Part shown: positions 1-15,800 of the stretch, one piece after another
Layout: every line of letters starts with the position of its first letter
Numbering within the stretch: position 1 is the stretch's first letter
NCBI GenBank assembly: GCA_907163375.1
Contig: CAJQUW010002174.1
Location: forward strand, 124,001 to 188,000
Length of the DNA stretch: 64,000 nt
Reading direction: 5' to 3'
Source of the DNA: Prostheceraeus crozeri
Lineage: Eukaryota; Platyhelminthes; Polycladida; Euryleptidae
The notes under the pieces: model-generated
Told to the model about the DNA's origin: nothing
The model's database searches: none
The model's input: the letters and a program-made list of their open reading frames with translations, nothing else
Program-made: the position numbers and the translations under genes

Positions 1-1034
1 TGTTGATCATCAATAACGATCATGAGAAGAATGAAGATGATGATGAATAATGTTGATCGAAAATGATAATGATGAGAACGATGAAGATGATGAATAATGT
101 TGATCGTAAAGGATGATGATGTGAACGATGATGAATAATGTTGATCATCAATAATGATGATGAGAACGATGATGATGATGAATAATGTTGTTTATCAATG
201 ATGATGATGAGAACGATGATGAATAATGTTGATCGTAAAGGATGATGATGTGAACGATGATGAATAATGTCTATCACCAATGATGACGATGAGAACGATG
301 AAGATGATGAATAATGTCGATCGTCAATGATGATGATGAGAAGGATGAAGATGATGAACTATGTTGATCATCAATGATGATGATAAGAACGATCAAGATG
401 ATGATGAATGATGTTGATCATCAATAATGATGATGAGAACAATGAAGATGATGATGAATAATGTTGATCATCAATGATAATGATGATGAGAACAATGAAG
501 ATGATGATGAATAATGTCTATCACGAATGATGACGATGAGAACCATGAAGATGACGATGAATAATGTTGATCACCAATGATGACGATGAGAACGATGAAG
601 ATGATAATGAATCATGTAGATCATCAATGATGATGATGAGAACGATGAAGATGATGATGAATGATGTTGATCATCAATGATGATGATAAGAACGATGAAG
701 ATGATGATGAATAATGTTGATCATCAATAATGATGATGAGAACAATGAAGATGATGATGAATAATGTTGATCATCAATGATAATGATGATGAGAACAATG
801 AAGATGATGATGAATAATGTCTATCACGAATGATGACGATGAGAACCATGAAGATGACGATGAATAATGTTGATCACCAATGATGATGATGAGAACGAAG
901 AAGATGAGGATGAATAATGTCTATCACCAATGATGATGATGAGAACGATGAAGATGATGATGAATAATGTCTATCACCAATGACGATGATGAGAACGACG
1001 ATGAATAGATTTTATCATAAAGGGTGATGAAGAA

Positions 1035-2340
1035 AAACGATGATGAAGAATGTTGATCATCAATGATGATGATGAGAACGGTGAAGATGATGATGAATAA
1101 TATTGATCATCAATGATGATGATGAAAACGATGAAGATGATGAATAATGTTGATAATCAATGATGATGATGGGAACCATGAAGATGATGAACAATGTTGA
1201 TCATCAATGTTGATGATGAGAACGACGATGAATAATGTTGATCATCAATGATGATCATGACAACGATGATGAATAATGTTGATTACCAATGATGATGATG
1301 AGAACGATGAAGATGATGATGAATAATGTTGATCATCAATGATGATGATGAGAACGATGAAGATGATGATGAATAATGTCTATCACCAATGACTATGATG
1401 AGAACGACGATGAATAGTGTTGATCATCAATGGTGATGATGAGAACGATGAAGATGATGATGAATAATGTTGATCATCAATGATGATGTTCAGAACGATG
1501 AAGATGATGAATAATGTCGATCGTCAATGATGATGAGAAGGATGAAGATGATGAACTATGTTGATCATAAATGATGATGATAAGAACGATCAAGATGATG
1601 ATGAATGATGTTGATCATCAACGATGATGACAAGAACGATGAAGATGATAATGAATCATGTAGATCATCAATGATGATGATGAGAACGATGAAGATGATG
1701 ATGAATGATGTTGATCATCAATCATGATGATAAGAACGATGAAGATGATGATGAATAATGTTGATCACCAATGATGATGATGAGAACGATGAAGATGATG
1801 ATGAATAATGTCTATCACCAATGACGATGATGAGAACGACGATGAATAGTGTTGATCATCAATGGTGATGATGAAAACGATGATGAAGAATGTTGATCAT
1901 CAATGATGATGATGAGAACGATGAAGATGATGATGAATAATATTGATCATCAATGATGATGATGAAAACGATGAAGATGATGAATAATGTTGATAATCAA
2001 TGATGATGATGGGAACCATGAAGATGATGAACAATGTTGATCATCAATGTTGATGATGAGAACGACGATGAATAATGTTGATCATCAATGATGATCATGA
2101 CAACGATGATGAATAATGTTGATTACCAATGATGATGATGAGAACGATGAAGATGATGATGAATAATGTTGATCATCAATGATGATGATGAGAACGATGA
2201 GGATGATGATGAATAATGTCTATCACCAATGACTATGATGAGAACGACGATGAATAGTGTTGATCATCAATGGTGATGATTAGAACGATGAAGATGATGA
2301 TGAATAATGTTGATCATCAATGATGATGTTCAGAACGATG
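1035..2340. repeat. 840-bp higher-order repeat, about 1.5 copies
   Basis: Sequence from about 1,035 to 1,500 recurs at exactly +840 bp (1,875 to 2,340). By eye I found only a few substitutions, for example GAACGG against GAACGA near 1,080/1,920. Related blocks recur further into the zone with other spacings. Confidence 0.8.
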
Positions 2341-3804
2341 AAGATGATGAATAATGTTGATAATCAATGATGATGATGAGAACGACGATGAATAATGTTG
2401 CTCATCAATGATGATCATGACAACGATGAAGATGACGATGAATAATGTTGATCACCAATGATGATGATGAGAACGATGAAGATGATGATGAATAATGTCT
2501 ATCACCAATGATGATGATGAGAACGATGAAGATGGTGATGAATGATGTTGATCATGAATGATGATGATAAGAACGATGAAGATGACGATGAATAATGTTG
2601 ATCACCAATGATGATGATGAGAACGATGAAGATGATGATGAATAATGTTGATAATCAATGATGATGATGGGAACCATGAAGATGATGAACAATGTTGATC
2701 ATCAATGTTGATGATGAGAACGACGATGAATAATGTTGATCATCAATGATGATCATGACAACGATGATGAATAATGTTGATTACCAATGATGATGATGAG
2801 AACGATGAAGATGATGATGAATAGTGTTGATCATCAATGGTGATGATGAAAACGATGATGAAGAATGTTGATCATCAATGATGATGATGAGAACGGTGAA
2901 GATGATGATGAATAATATTGATCATCAATGATGATGATGAAAACGATGAAGATGATGAATAATGTTGATAATCAATGATGATGATGGGAACCATGAAGAT
3001 GATGAACAATGTTGATCATCAATGTTGATGATGAGAACGACGATGAATAATGTTGATCATCAATGATGATCATGACAACGATGATGAATAATGTTGATTA
3101 CCAATGATGATGATGAGAACGATGAAGATGATGATGAATAATGTTGATCATCAATGATGATGATGAGAACGATGAAGATGATGATGAATAATGTCTATCA
3201 CCAATGACTATGATGAGAACGACGATGAATAGTGTTGATCATCAATGGTGATGATGAGAACGATGAAGATGATGATGAATAATGTTGATCATCAATGATG
3301 ATGTTCAGAAACGATGAAGATGATGAATAATGTCGATCGTCAATGATGATGATGAGAAGGATGAAGATGATGAACTATGTTGATCATAAATGATGATGAT
3401 AAGAACGATCAAGATGATGATGAATGATGTTGATCATCAACGATGATGACAAGAACGATGAAGATGATAATGAATCATGTAGATCATCAATGATGATGAT
3501 GAGAACGATGAAGATGATGATGAATGATGTTGATCATCAATCATGATGATAAGAACGATGAAGATGATGATGAATAATGTTGATCACCAATGATGATGAT
3601 GAGAACGATGAAGATGATGATGAATAATGTCTATCACCAATGACGATGATGAGAACGACGATGAATAGTGTTGATCATCAATGGTGATGATGAAAACGAT
3701 GATGAAGAATGTTGATCATCAATGATGATGATGAGAACGATGAAGATGATGATGAATAATATTGATCATCAATGATGATGATGAAAACGATGAAGATGAT
3801 GAAT

Positions 3805-6800
3805 AATGTTGATAATCAATGATGATGATGGGAACCATGAAGATGATGAACAATGTTGATCATCAATGTTGATGATGAGAACGACGATGAATAATGTTGA
3901 TCATCAATGATGATCATGACAACGATGATGAATAATGTTGATTACCAATGATGATGATGAGAACGATGAAGATGATGATGAATAATGTTGATCATCAATG
4001 ATGATGATGAGAACGATGAAGATGATGATGAATAATGTCTATCACCAATGACTATGATGAGAACGACGATGAATAGTGTTGATCATCAATGGTGATGATT
4101 AGAACGATGAAGATGATGATGAATAATGTTGATCATCAATGATGATGTTCAGAACGATGAAGATGATGAATAATGTTGATAATCAATGATGATGATGAGA
4201 ACGACGATGAATAATGTTGCTCATCAATGATGATCATGACAACGATGAAGATGACGATGAATAATGTTGATCACCAATGATGATGATGAGAACGATGAAG
4301 ATGATGATGAATAATGTCTATCACCAATGATGATGATGAGAACGATGAAGATGGTGATGAATGATGTTGATCATGAATGATGATGATAAGAACGATGAAG
4401 ATGACGATGAATAATGTTGATCACCAATGATGATGATGAGAACGATGAAGATGATGATGAATAATGTTGATAATCAATGATGATGATGGGAACCATGAAG
4501 ATGATGAACAATGTTGATCATCAATGTTGATGATGAGAACGACGATGAATAATGTTGATCACCAATGATGATCATGACAACGATGATGAATAATGTTGAT
4601 TACCAATGATGATGATGAATACGATGAAGATGATGTAAATAATGTTGATCATCAATGATGATGATGAGAACGATGAAGATGATGATGAATAATGTCTATC
4701 ACCAATGACGATGATGAGAACGACGATGAATAGTGTTGATCATCAATGGTGATGACGAAAACGATGATGAAGAATGTTGATCATCAATGATGATGATGAG
4801 AACGATGAAGATGATGATGAATAATATTGATCATCAATGATGATGATGAAAACGATGAAGATGATGAATAATGTTGATAATCAATGATGATGATGGGAAC
4901 CATGAAGATGATGAACAATGTTGATCATCAATGTTGATGATGAGAACGACGATGAATAATGTTGATCATCAATGATGATCATGACAACGATGATGAATAA
5001 TGTTGATTACCAATGATGATGATGAGAACGATGAAGATGATGATGAATAATGTTGATCATCAATGATGATGATGAGAACGATGAAGATGATGATGAATAA
5101 TGTCTATCACCAATGACTATGATGAGAACGACGATGAATAGTGTTGATCATCAATGGTGATGATTAGAACGATGAAGATGATGATGAATAATGTTGATCA
5201 TCAATGATGATGTTCAGAACGATGAAGATGATGAATAATGTTGATAATCAATGTTGATGATGAGAACGACGATGAATAATGTTGATCATCAATGATGATC
5301 ATGACAACGATGATGAATAATGTTGATTACCAATGATGATGATGAGAACGATGAAGATGATGATGAATAATGTTGATCATCAATGATGATGATGAGAACG
5401 ATGAAGATGATGATGAATAATGTCTATCACCAATGACGATGATGAGAACGACGATGAATAGTGTTGATCATCAATGGTGATGATGAAAACGATGATGAAG
5501 AATGTTGATCATCAATGATGATGATGAGAACGATGAAGATGATGATGAATAATATTGATCATCAATGATGATGATGAAAACGATGAAGATGATGAATAAT
5601 GTTGATAATCAATGATGATGATGGGAACCATGAAGATGATGAACAATGTTGATCATCAATGTTGATGATGAGAACGACGATGAATAATGTTGATCATCAA
5701 TGATGATCATGACAACGATGATGAATAATGTTGATTACCAATGATGATGATGAGAAACGATGAATATGATGATGAATAATGTTGATCATCAATGATGATG
5801 ATGAGAACGATGAAGATGATGATGAATAATGTCTATCACCAATGACTATGATGAGAACGACGATGAATAGTGTTGATCATCAATGGTGATGATTAGAACG
5901 ATGAAGATGATGATGAATAATGTTGATCATCAATGATGATGTTCAGAACGATGAAGATGATGAATAATGTTGATCATCAATGGTGATGATGGGAACGATG
6001 AAGATGATGATGAATAATGTTGATCATCAATGATGATGTTCAGAACGATGAAGATGATGAATAATGTCGATCTTCAATGATGATGATGAGAAGGATGAAG
6101 ATGATGAAACTATGTTGATCATCAATGATGATGATAAGAACGATCAAGATGATGATGAATGATGTTGATCATCAACGATGATGACAAGAACGATGAAGAT
6201 GATAATGAATCATGTAGATCATCAATGATGATGATGAGAACGATGAAGATGATGATGAATGATGTTGATCATCAATGATGATGATGAGAAGGATGAAGAT
6301 GATGAACTATGTTGATCATCAATGATGATAATAAGAACGATCAAGATGATGATGAATGATGTTGATCATCAACGATGATGACAAGAACGATGAAGATGAT
6401 AATGAATAATGTAGATCATCAATGATGATGATGAGAACGATGAAGATGATGATGAATGATGTTGATCATCAATGATGATGATAAGAACGATGAAGATGAT
6501 GATGAATAATGTTGATCATCAATAATGATGATGAGAACAATGAAGATGATGATGAATAATGTTGATCATCAATGATAATGATGATGAGAACAATGAAGAT
6601 GATGATGAATAATGTCTATCACGAATGATGACGATGAGAACGATGAAGATGACGATGAATAATGTTGATCACCAATGATGATGATGAGAACGAAGAAGAT
6701 GAGGATGAATAATGTCTATCACCAATGATGATGATGAGAACGATGAAGATAATGATGAATAATGTCTATCACCAATGACGATGATGAGAACGACGATGAA

Positions 6801-9800
6801 TAGTGTTGATCATCAATGGTGATGATGAAAACGATGATGAAGAATGTTGATCATCAATGATGATGATGAGAACGGTGAAGATGATGATGAATAATATTGA
6901 TCATCAATGATGATGATGAAAACGATGAAGATGATGAATAATGTTGATAATCAATGATGATGATGGGAACCATGAAGATGATGAACAATGTTGATCATCA
7001 ATGTTGATGATGAGAACGACGATGAATAATGTTGATCATCAATGATGATCATGACAACGATGATGAATAATGTTGATTACCAATGATGATGATGAGAAAC
7101 GATGAAGATGATGATGAATAATGTTGATCATCAATGATGATGATGAGAACGAAGAAGATGATGATGAATAATGTCTATCACCAATGACTATGATGAGAAC
7201 GACGATGAATAGTGTTGATCATCAATGGTGATGATGAGAACGATGAAGATGATGATGAATAATGTTGATCATCAATGATGATGTTCAGAACGATGAAGAT
7301 GATGAATAATGTCGATCGTCAATGATGATGATGAGAAGGATGAAGATGATGAACTATGTTGATCATCAATGATGATGATAAGAACGATCAAGATGATGAT
7401 GAATGATGTTGATCATCAACGATGATGACAAGAACGATGAAGATGATAATGAATCATGTAGATCATCAATGATGATGATGAGAACGATGAAGATGATGAT
7501 GAATGATGTTGATCATCAATGATGATGATAAGAACGATGAAGATGATGATGAATAATGTTGATCACCAATGATGATGATGAGAACGATGAAGATGATGAT
7601 GAATAATGTCTATCACCAATGACGATGATGAGAACGACGATGAATAGTGTTGATCATCAATGGTGATGATGAAAACGATGATGAAGAATGTTGATCATCA
7701 ATGATGATGATGAGAACGATGAAGATGATGATGAATAATATTGATCATCAATGATGATGATGAAAACGATGAAGATGATGAATAATGTTGATAATCAATG
7801 ATGATGATGGGAACCATGAAGATGATGAACAATGTTGATCATCAATGTTGATGATGAGAACGACGATGAATAATGTTGATCATCAATGATGATCATGACA
7901 ACGATGATGAATAATGTTGATTACCAATGATGATGATGAGAACAATGAAGATGATGATGAATAATGTTGATCATCAATGATGATGATGAGAACGATGAAG
8001 ATGATGATGAATAATGTCTATCACCAATGACTATGATGAGAACGACGATGAATAGTGTTGATCATCAATGGTGATGATTAGAACGATGAAGATGATGATG
8101 AATAATGTTGATCATCAATGATGATGTTCAGAACGATGAAGATGATGAATAATGTTGATAATCAATGATGATGATGAGAACGACGATGAATAATGTTGCT
8201 CATCAATGATGATCATGACGACGATGAAGATGACGATGAATAATGTTGATCACCAATGATGATGATGATAACGATGAAGATGATGATGAATAATGTCTAT
8301 CACCAATGATGATGATGAGAACGATGAAGATGATGATGAATGATGTTGATCATCAATGATGATGATAAGAACGATGAAGATGACGATGAATATTGTTGAT
8401 CACCAATGATGATGATGAATAATGTTGATAATCAATGATGATGATGGGAACCATGAAGATGATGAACAATGTTGATCATCAATGTTGATGATGAGAACGA
8501 CGATGAATAATGTTGATCATCAATGATGATCATGACAACGATGATGAATAATGTTGATTACCAATGATGATGATGAGAACGATGAAGATGATGTAAATAA
8601 TGTTGATCATCAATGATGATGATGAGAACGATGAAGATGATGATGAATAATGTCTATCACCAATGACTATGATGAGAACGACGATGAATAGTGTTGATCA
8701 TCAATGGTGATGATTAGAACGATGAAGATGATGATGAATAATGTTGATCATCAATGATGATGTTCAGAACGATGAAGATGATGAATAATGTTGATAATCA
8801 ATGATGATGATGAGAACGACGATGAATAATGTTGCTCATCAATGATGATCATGACAACGATGAAGATGACGATGAATAATGTTGATCACCAATGATGATG
8901 ATGAGAACGATGAAGATGATGATGAATAATGTCTATCACCAATGATGATGATGAGAACGATGAAGATGGTGATGAATGATGTTGATCATGAATGATGATG
9001 ATAAGAACGATGAAGATGACGATGAATAATGTTGATCACCAATGATGATGATGAGAACGATGAAGATGATGATGAATAATGTTGATAATCAATGATGATG
9101 ATGGGAACCATGAAGATGATGAACAATGTTGATCATCAATGTTGATGATGAGAACGACGATGAATAATGTTGATCACCAATGATGATCATGACAACGATG
9201 ATGAATAATGTTGATTACCAATGATGATGATGAATACGATGAAGATGATGTAAATAATGTTGATCATCAATGATGATGATGAGAACGATGAAGATGATGA
9301 TGAATAATGTCTATCACCAATGACGATGATGAGAACGACGATGAATAGTGTTGATCATCAATGGTGATGACGAAAACGATGATGAAGAATGTTGATCATC
9401 AATGATGATGATGAGAACGATGAAGATGATGATGAATAATATTGATCATCAATGATGATGATGAAAACGATGAAGATGATGAATAATGTTGATAATCAAT
9501 GATGATGATGGGAACCATGAAGATGATGAACAATGTTGATCATCAATGTTGATGATGAGAACGACGATGAATAATGTTGATCATCAATGATGATCATGAC
9601 AACGATGATGAATAATGTTGATTACCAATGATGATGATGAGAACGATGAAGATGATGATGAATAATGTTGATCATCAATGATGATGATGAGAACGATGAA
9701 GATGATGATGAATAATGTCTATCACCAATGACTATGATGAGAACGACGATGAATAGTGTTGATCATCAATGGTGATGATTAGAACGATGAAGATGATGAT

Positions 9801-12800
9801 GAATAATGTTGATCATCAATGATGATGTTCAGAACGATGAAGATGATGAATAATGTTGATAATCAATGTTGATGATGAGAACGACGATGAATAATGTTGA
9901 TCATCAATGATGATCATGACAACGATGATGAATAATGTTGATTACCAATGATGATGATGAGAACGATGAAGATGATGATGAATAATGTTGATCATCAATG
10001 ATGATGATGATGAATAATGTCTATCACCAATGACGATGATGAGAACGACGATGAATAGTGTTGATCATCAATGGTGATGATGAAAACGATGATGAAGAAT
10101 GTTGATCATCAATGATGATGATGAGAACGATGAAGATGATGATGAATAATATTGATCATCAATGATGATGATGAAAACGATGAAGATGATGAATAATGTT
10201 GATAATCAATGATGATGATGGGAACCATGAAGATGATGAACAATGTTGATCATCAATGTTGATGATGAGAACGACGATGAATAATGTTGATCATCAATGA
10301 TGATCATGACAACGATGATGAATAATGTTGATTACCAATGATGATGATGAGAACGATGAAGATGATGATGAATAATGTTGATCATCAATGATGATGATGA
10401 GAACGATGAAGATGATGATGAATAATGTCTATCACCAATGACTATGATGAGAACGACGATGAATAGTGTTGATCATCAATGGTGATGATTAGAACGATGA
10501 AGATGATGATGAATAATGTTGATCATCAATGGATGATGTTCAGAAAGATGAAGATGATGAATAATGTTGATCATCAATGGTGATGATGGGAACGATGAAG
10601 ATGATGATGAATAATGTTGATCATCAATGATGATGTTCAGAACGATGAAGATGATGAATAATGTCGATCGTCAATGATGATGATGAGAAGGATGAAGATG
10701 ATGAACTATGTTGATCATCAATGATGATGATAAGAACGATCAAGATGATGATGAATGATGTTGATCATCAACGATGATGACAAGAACGATGAAGATGATA
10801 ATGAATCATGTAGATCATCAATGATGATGATGAGAACGATGAAGATGATGATGAATGATGTTGATCATCAATGATGATGATGAGAAGGATGAAGATGATG
10901 AACTATGTTGATCATCAATGATGATAATAAGAACGATCAAGATGATGATGAATGATGTTGATCATCAACGATGATGACAAGAACGATGAAGATGATAATG
11001 AATAATGTAGATCATCAATGATGATGATGAGAACGATGAAGATGATGATGAATGATGTTGATCATCAATGATGATGATAAGAACGATGAAGATGATGATG
11101 AATAATGTTGATCATCAATAATGATGATGAGAACAATGAAGATGATGATGAATAATGTTGATCATCAATGATAATGATGATGAGAACAATGAAGATGATG
11201 ATGAATAATGTCTATCACGAATGATGACGATGAGAACGATGAAGATGACGATGAATAATGTTGATCACCAATGATGATGATGAGAACGAAGAAGATGAGG
11301 ATGAATAATGTCTATCACCAATGATGATGATGAGAACGATGAAGATAATGATGAATAATGTCTATCACCAATGACGATGATGAGAACGACGATGAATAGT
11401 GTTGATCATCAATGGTGATGATGAAAACGATGATGAAGAATGTTGATCATCAATGATGATGATGAGAACGGTGAAGATGATGATGAATAATATTGATCAT
11501 CAATGATGATGATGAAAACGATGAAGATGATGAATAATGTTGATAATCAATGATGATGATGGGAACCATGAAGATGATGAACAATGTTGATCATCAATGT
11601 TGATGATGAGAACGACGATGAATAATGTTGATCATCAATGATGATCATGACAACGATGATGAATAATGTTGATTACCAATGATGATGATGAGAACGATGA
11701 AGATGATGATGAATAATGTTGATCATCAATGATGATGATGAGAACGATGAAGATGATGATGAATAATGTCTATCACCAATGACTATGATGAGAACGACGA
11801 TGAATAGTGTTGATCATCAATGGTGATGATGAGAACGATGAAGATGATGATGAATAATGTTGATCATCAATGATGATGTTCAGAACGTTGAAGATGATGA
11901 ATAATGTCGATCGTCAATGATGATGATGAGAAGGATGAAGATGATGAACTATGTTGATCATCAATGATGATGATAAGAACGATCAAGATGATGATGAATG
12001 ATGTTGATCATCAACGATGATGACAAGAACGATGAAGATGATAATGAATCATGTAGATCATCAATGATGATGATGAGAACGATGAAGATGATGATGAATG
12101 ATGTTGATCATCAATGATGATGATAAGAACGATGAAGATGATGATGAATAATGTTGATCACCAATGATGATGATGAGAACGATGAAGATGATGATGAATA
12201 ATGTCTATCACCAATGACGATGATGAGAAACGACGATGAATAGTGTTGATCATCAATGGTGATGATGAAAACGATGATGAAGAATGTTGATCATCAATGA
12301 TGATGATGAGAACGATGAAGATGATGATGAATAATATTGATCATCAATGATGATGATGAAAACGATGAAGATGATGAATAATGTTGATAATCAATGATGA
12401 TGATGGGAACCATGAAGATGATGAACAATGTTGATCATCAATGTTGATGATGAGAACGACGATGAATAATGTTGATCATCAATGATGATCATGACAACGA
12501 TGATGAATAATGTTGATTACCAATGATGATGATGAGAACAATGAAGATGATGATGAATAATGTTGATCATCAATGATGATGATGAGAACGATGAAGATGA
12601 TGATGAATAATGTCTATCACCAATGACTATGATGAGAACGACGATGAATAGTGTTGATCATCAATGGTGATGATTAGAACGATGAAGATGATGATGAATA
12701 ATGTTGATCATCAATGATGATGTTCAGAACGATGAAGATGATGAATAATGTTGATAATCAATGATGATGATGAGAACGACGATGAATAATGTTGCTCATC

Positions 12801-15800
12801 AATGATGATCATGACGACGATGAAGATGACGATGAATAATGTTGATCACCAATGATGATGATGATAACGATGAAGATGATGATGAATAATGTCTATCACC
12901 AATGATGATGATGAGAACGATGAAGATGATGATGAATGATGTTGATCATCAATGATGATGATAAGAACGATGAAGATGACGATGAATATTGTTGATCACC
13001 AATGATGATGATGAATAATGTTGATAATCAATGATGATGATGGGAACCATGAAGATGATGAACAATGTTGATCATCAATGTTGATGATGAGAACGACGAT
13101 GAATAATGTTGATCATCAATGATGATCATGACAACGATGATGAATAATGTTGATTACCAATGATGATGATGAGAACGATGAAGATGATGTAAATAATGTT
13201 GATCATCAATGATGATGATGAGAACGATGAAGATGATGATGAATAATGTCTATCACCAATGACGATGTTGAGAACGACGATGAATAGTGTTGATCATCAA
13301 TGGTGATGACGAAAACGATGATGAAGAATGTTGATCATCAATGATGATGATGAGAACGATGAAGATGATGATGAATAATATTGATCATCAATGATGATGA
13401 TGAAAACGATGAAGATGATGAATAATGTTGATAATCAATGATGATGATGGGAGCCATGAAGATGATGAACAATGTTGATCATCAATGTTGATGATGAGAA
13501 CGACGATGAATAATGTTGATCATCAATGATGATCATGACAACGATGATGAATAATGTTGATTACCAATGATGATGATGAGAACGATGAAGATGATGATGA
13601 ATAATGTTGATCATCAATGATGATGATGAGAACGATGAAGATGATGATGAATAATGTCTATCACCAATGACTATGATGAGAACGACGATGAATAGTGTTG
13701 ATCATCAATGGTGATGATTAGAACGATGAAGATGATGATGAATAATGTTGATCATCAATGATGATGTTCAGAACGATGAAGATGATGAATAATGTTGATA
13801 ATCAATGTTGATGATGAGAACGACGATGAATAATGTTGATCATCAATGATGATCATGACAACGATGATGAATAATGTTGATTACCAATGATGATGATGAG
13901 AACGATGAAGATGATGATGAATAATGTTGATCATCAATGATGATGATGAGAACGATGAAGATGATGATGAATAATGTCTATCACCAATGACGATGATGAG
14001 AACGACGATGAATAGTGTTGATCATCAATGGTGATGATTAGAACGATGAAGATGATGATGAATAATGTTGATCATCAATGATGATGTTCAGAACGATGAA
14101 GATGATGAATAATGTTGATAATCAATGATGATGAGAACGACGATGAATAATGTTGCTCATCAATGATGATCATGACGACGATGAAGATGACGATGAATAA
14201 TGTTGATCACCAATGATGATGATGAGAACGATGAAGATGATGATGAATAATGTCTATCACCAATGATGATGATGAGAACGATGAAGATGATGATGAATGA
14301 TGTTGATCATCAATGATGATGATAAGAACGATGAAGATGACGATGAATAATGTTGATCACCAACGATGATGATGAATAATGTTGATAATCAATGATGATG
14401 ATGGGAACCATGAAGATGATGAACAATGTTGATCATCAATGTTGATGATGAGAACGACGATGAATAATGTTGATCATCAATGATGATCATGACAACGATG
14501 ATGAATAATGTTGATTACCAATGATGATGATGAGAACGATGAAGATGATGTAAATAATGTTGATCATCAATGATGATGATGAGAACGATGAAGATGATGA
14601 TGAATAATGTCTATCACCAATGACGATGTTGAGAACGACGATGAATAGTGTTGATCATCAATGGTGATGACGAAAACGATGATGGAGAATGTTGATCATC
14701 AATGATGATGATGAGAACGATGAAGATGATGATGAATAATATTGATCATCAATGATGATGATGAAAACGATGAAGATGATGAATAATGTTGATAATCAAT
14801 GATGATGATGGGAGCCATGAAGATGATGAACAATGTTGATCATCAATGTTGATGATGAGAACGACGATGAATAATGTTGATCATCAATGATGATCATGAC
14901 AACGATGATGAATAATGTTGATTACCAATGATGATGATGAGAACGATGAAGATGATGATGAATAATGTTGATCATCAATGATGATGATGAGAACGATGAA
15001 GATGATGATGAATAATGTCTATCACCAATGACTATGATGAGAACGACGATGAATAGTGTTGATCATCAATGGTGATGATTAGAACGATGAAGATGATGAT
15101 GAATAATGTTGATCATCAATGATGATGTTCAGAACGATGAAGATGATGAATAATGTTGATAATCAATGTTGATGATGAGAACGACGATGAATAATGTTGA
15201 TCATCAATGATGATCATGACAACGATGATGAATAATGTTGATTACCAATGATGATGATGAGAACGATGAAGATGATGATGAATAATGTTGATCATCAATG
15301 ATGATGATGAGAACGATGAAGATGATGATGAATAATGTCTATCACCAATGACGATGATGAGAACGACGATGAATAGTGTTGATCATCAATGGTGATGATG
15401 AAAAACGATGATGAAGAATGTTGATCATCAATGATGATGATGAGAACGATGAAGATGATGATGAATAATATTGATCATCAATGATGATGATGAAAACGAT
15501 GAAGATGATGAATAATGTTGATAATCAATGATGATGATGGGAACCATGAAGATGATGAACAATGTTGATCATCAATGTTGATGATGAGAACGACGATGAA
15601 TAATGTTGATCATCAATGATGATCATGACAACGATGATGAATAATGTTGATTACCAATGATGATGATGAGAACGATGAAGATGATGATGAATAATGTTGA
15701 TCATCAATGATGATGATGAGAACGATGAAGATGATGATGAATAATGTCTATCACCAATGACTATGATGAGAACGACGATGAATAGTGTTGATCATCAATG

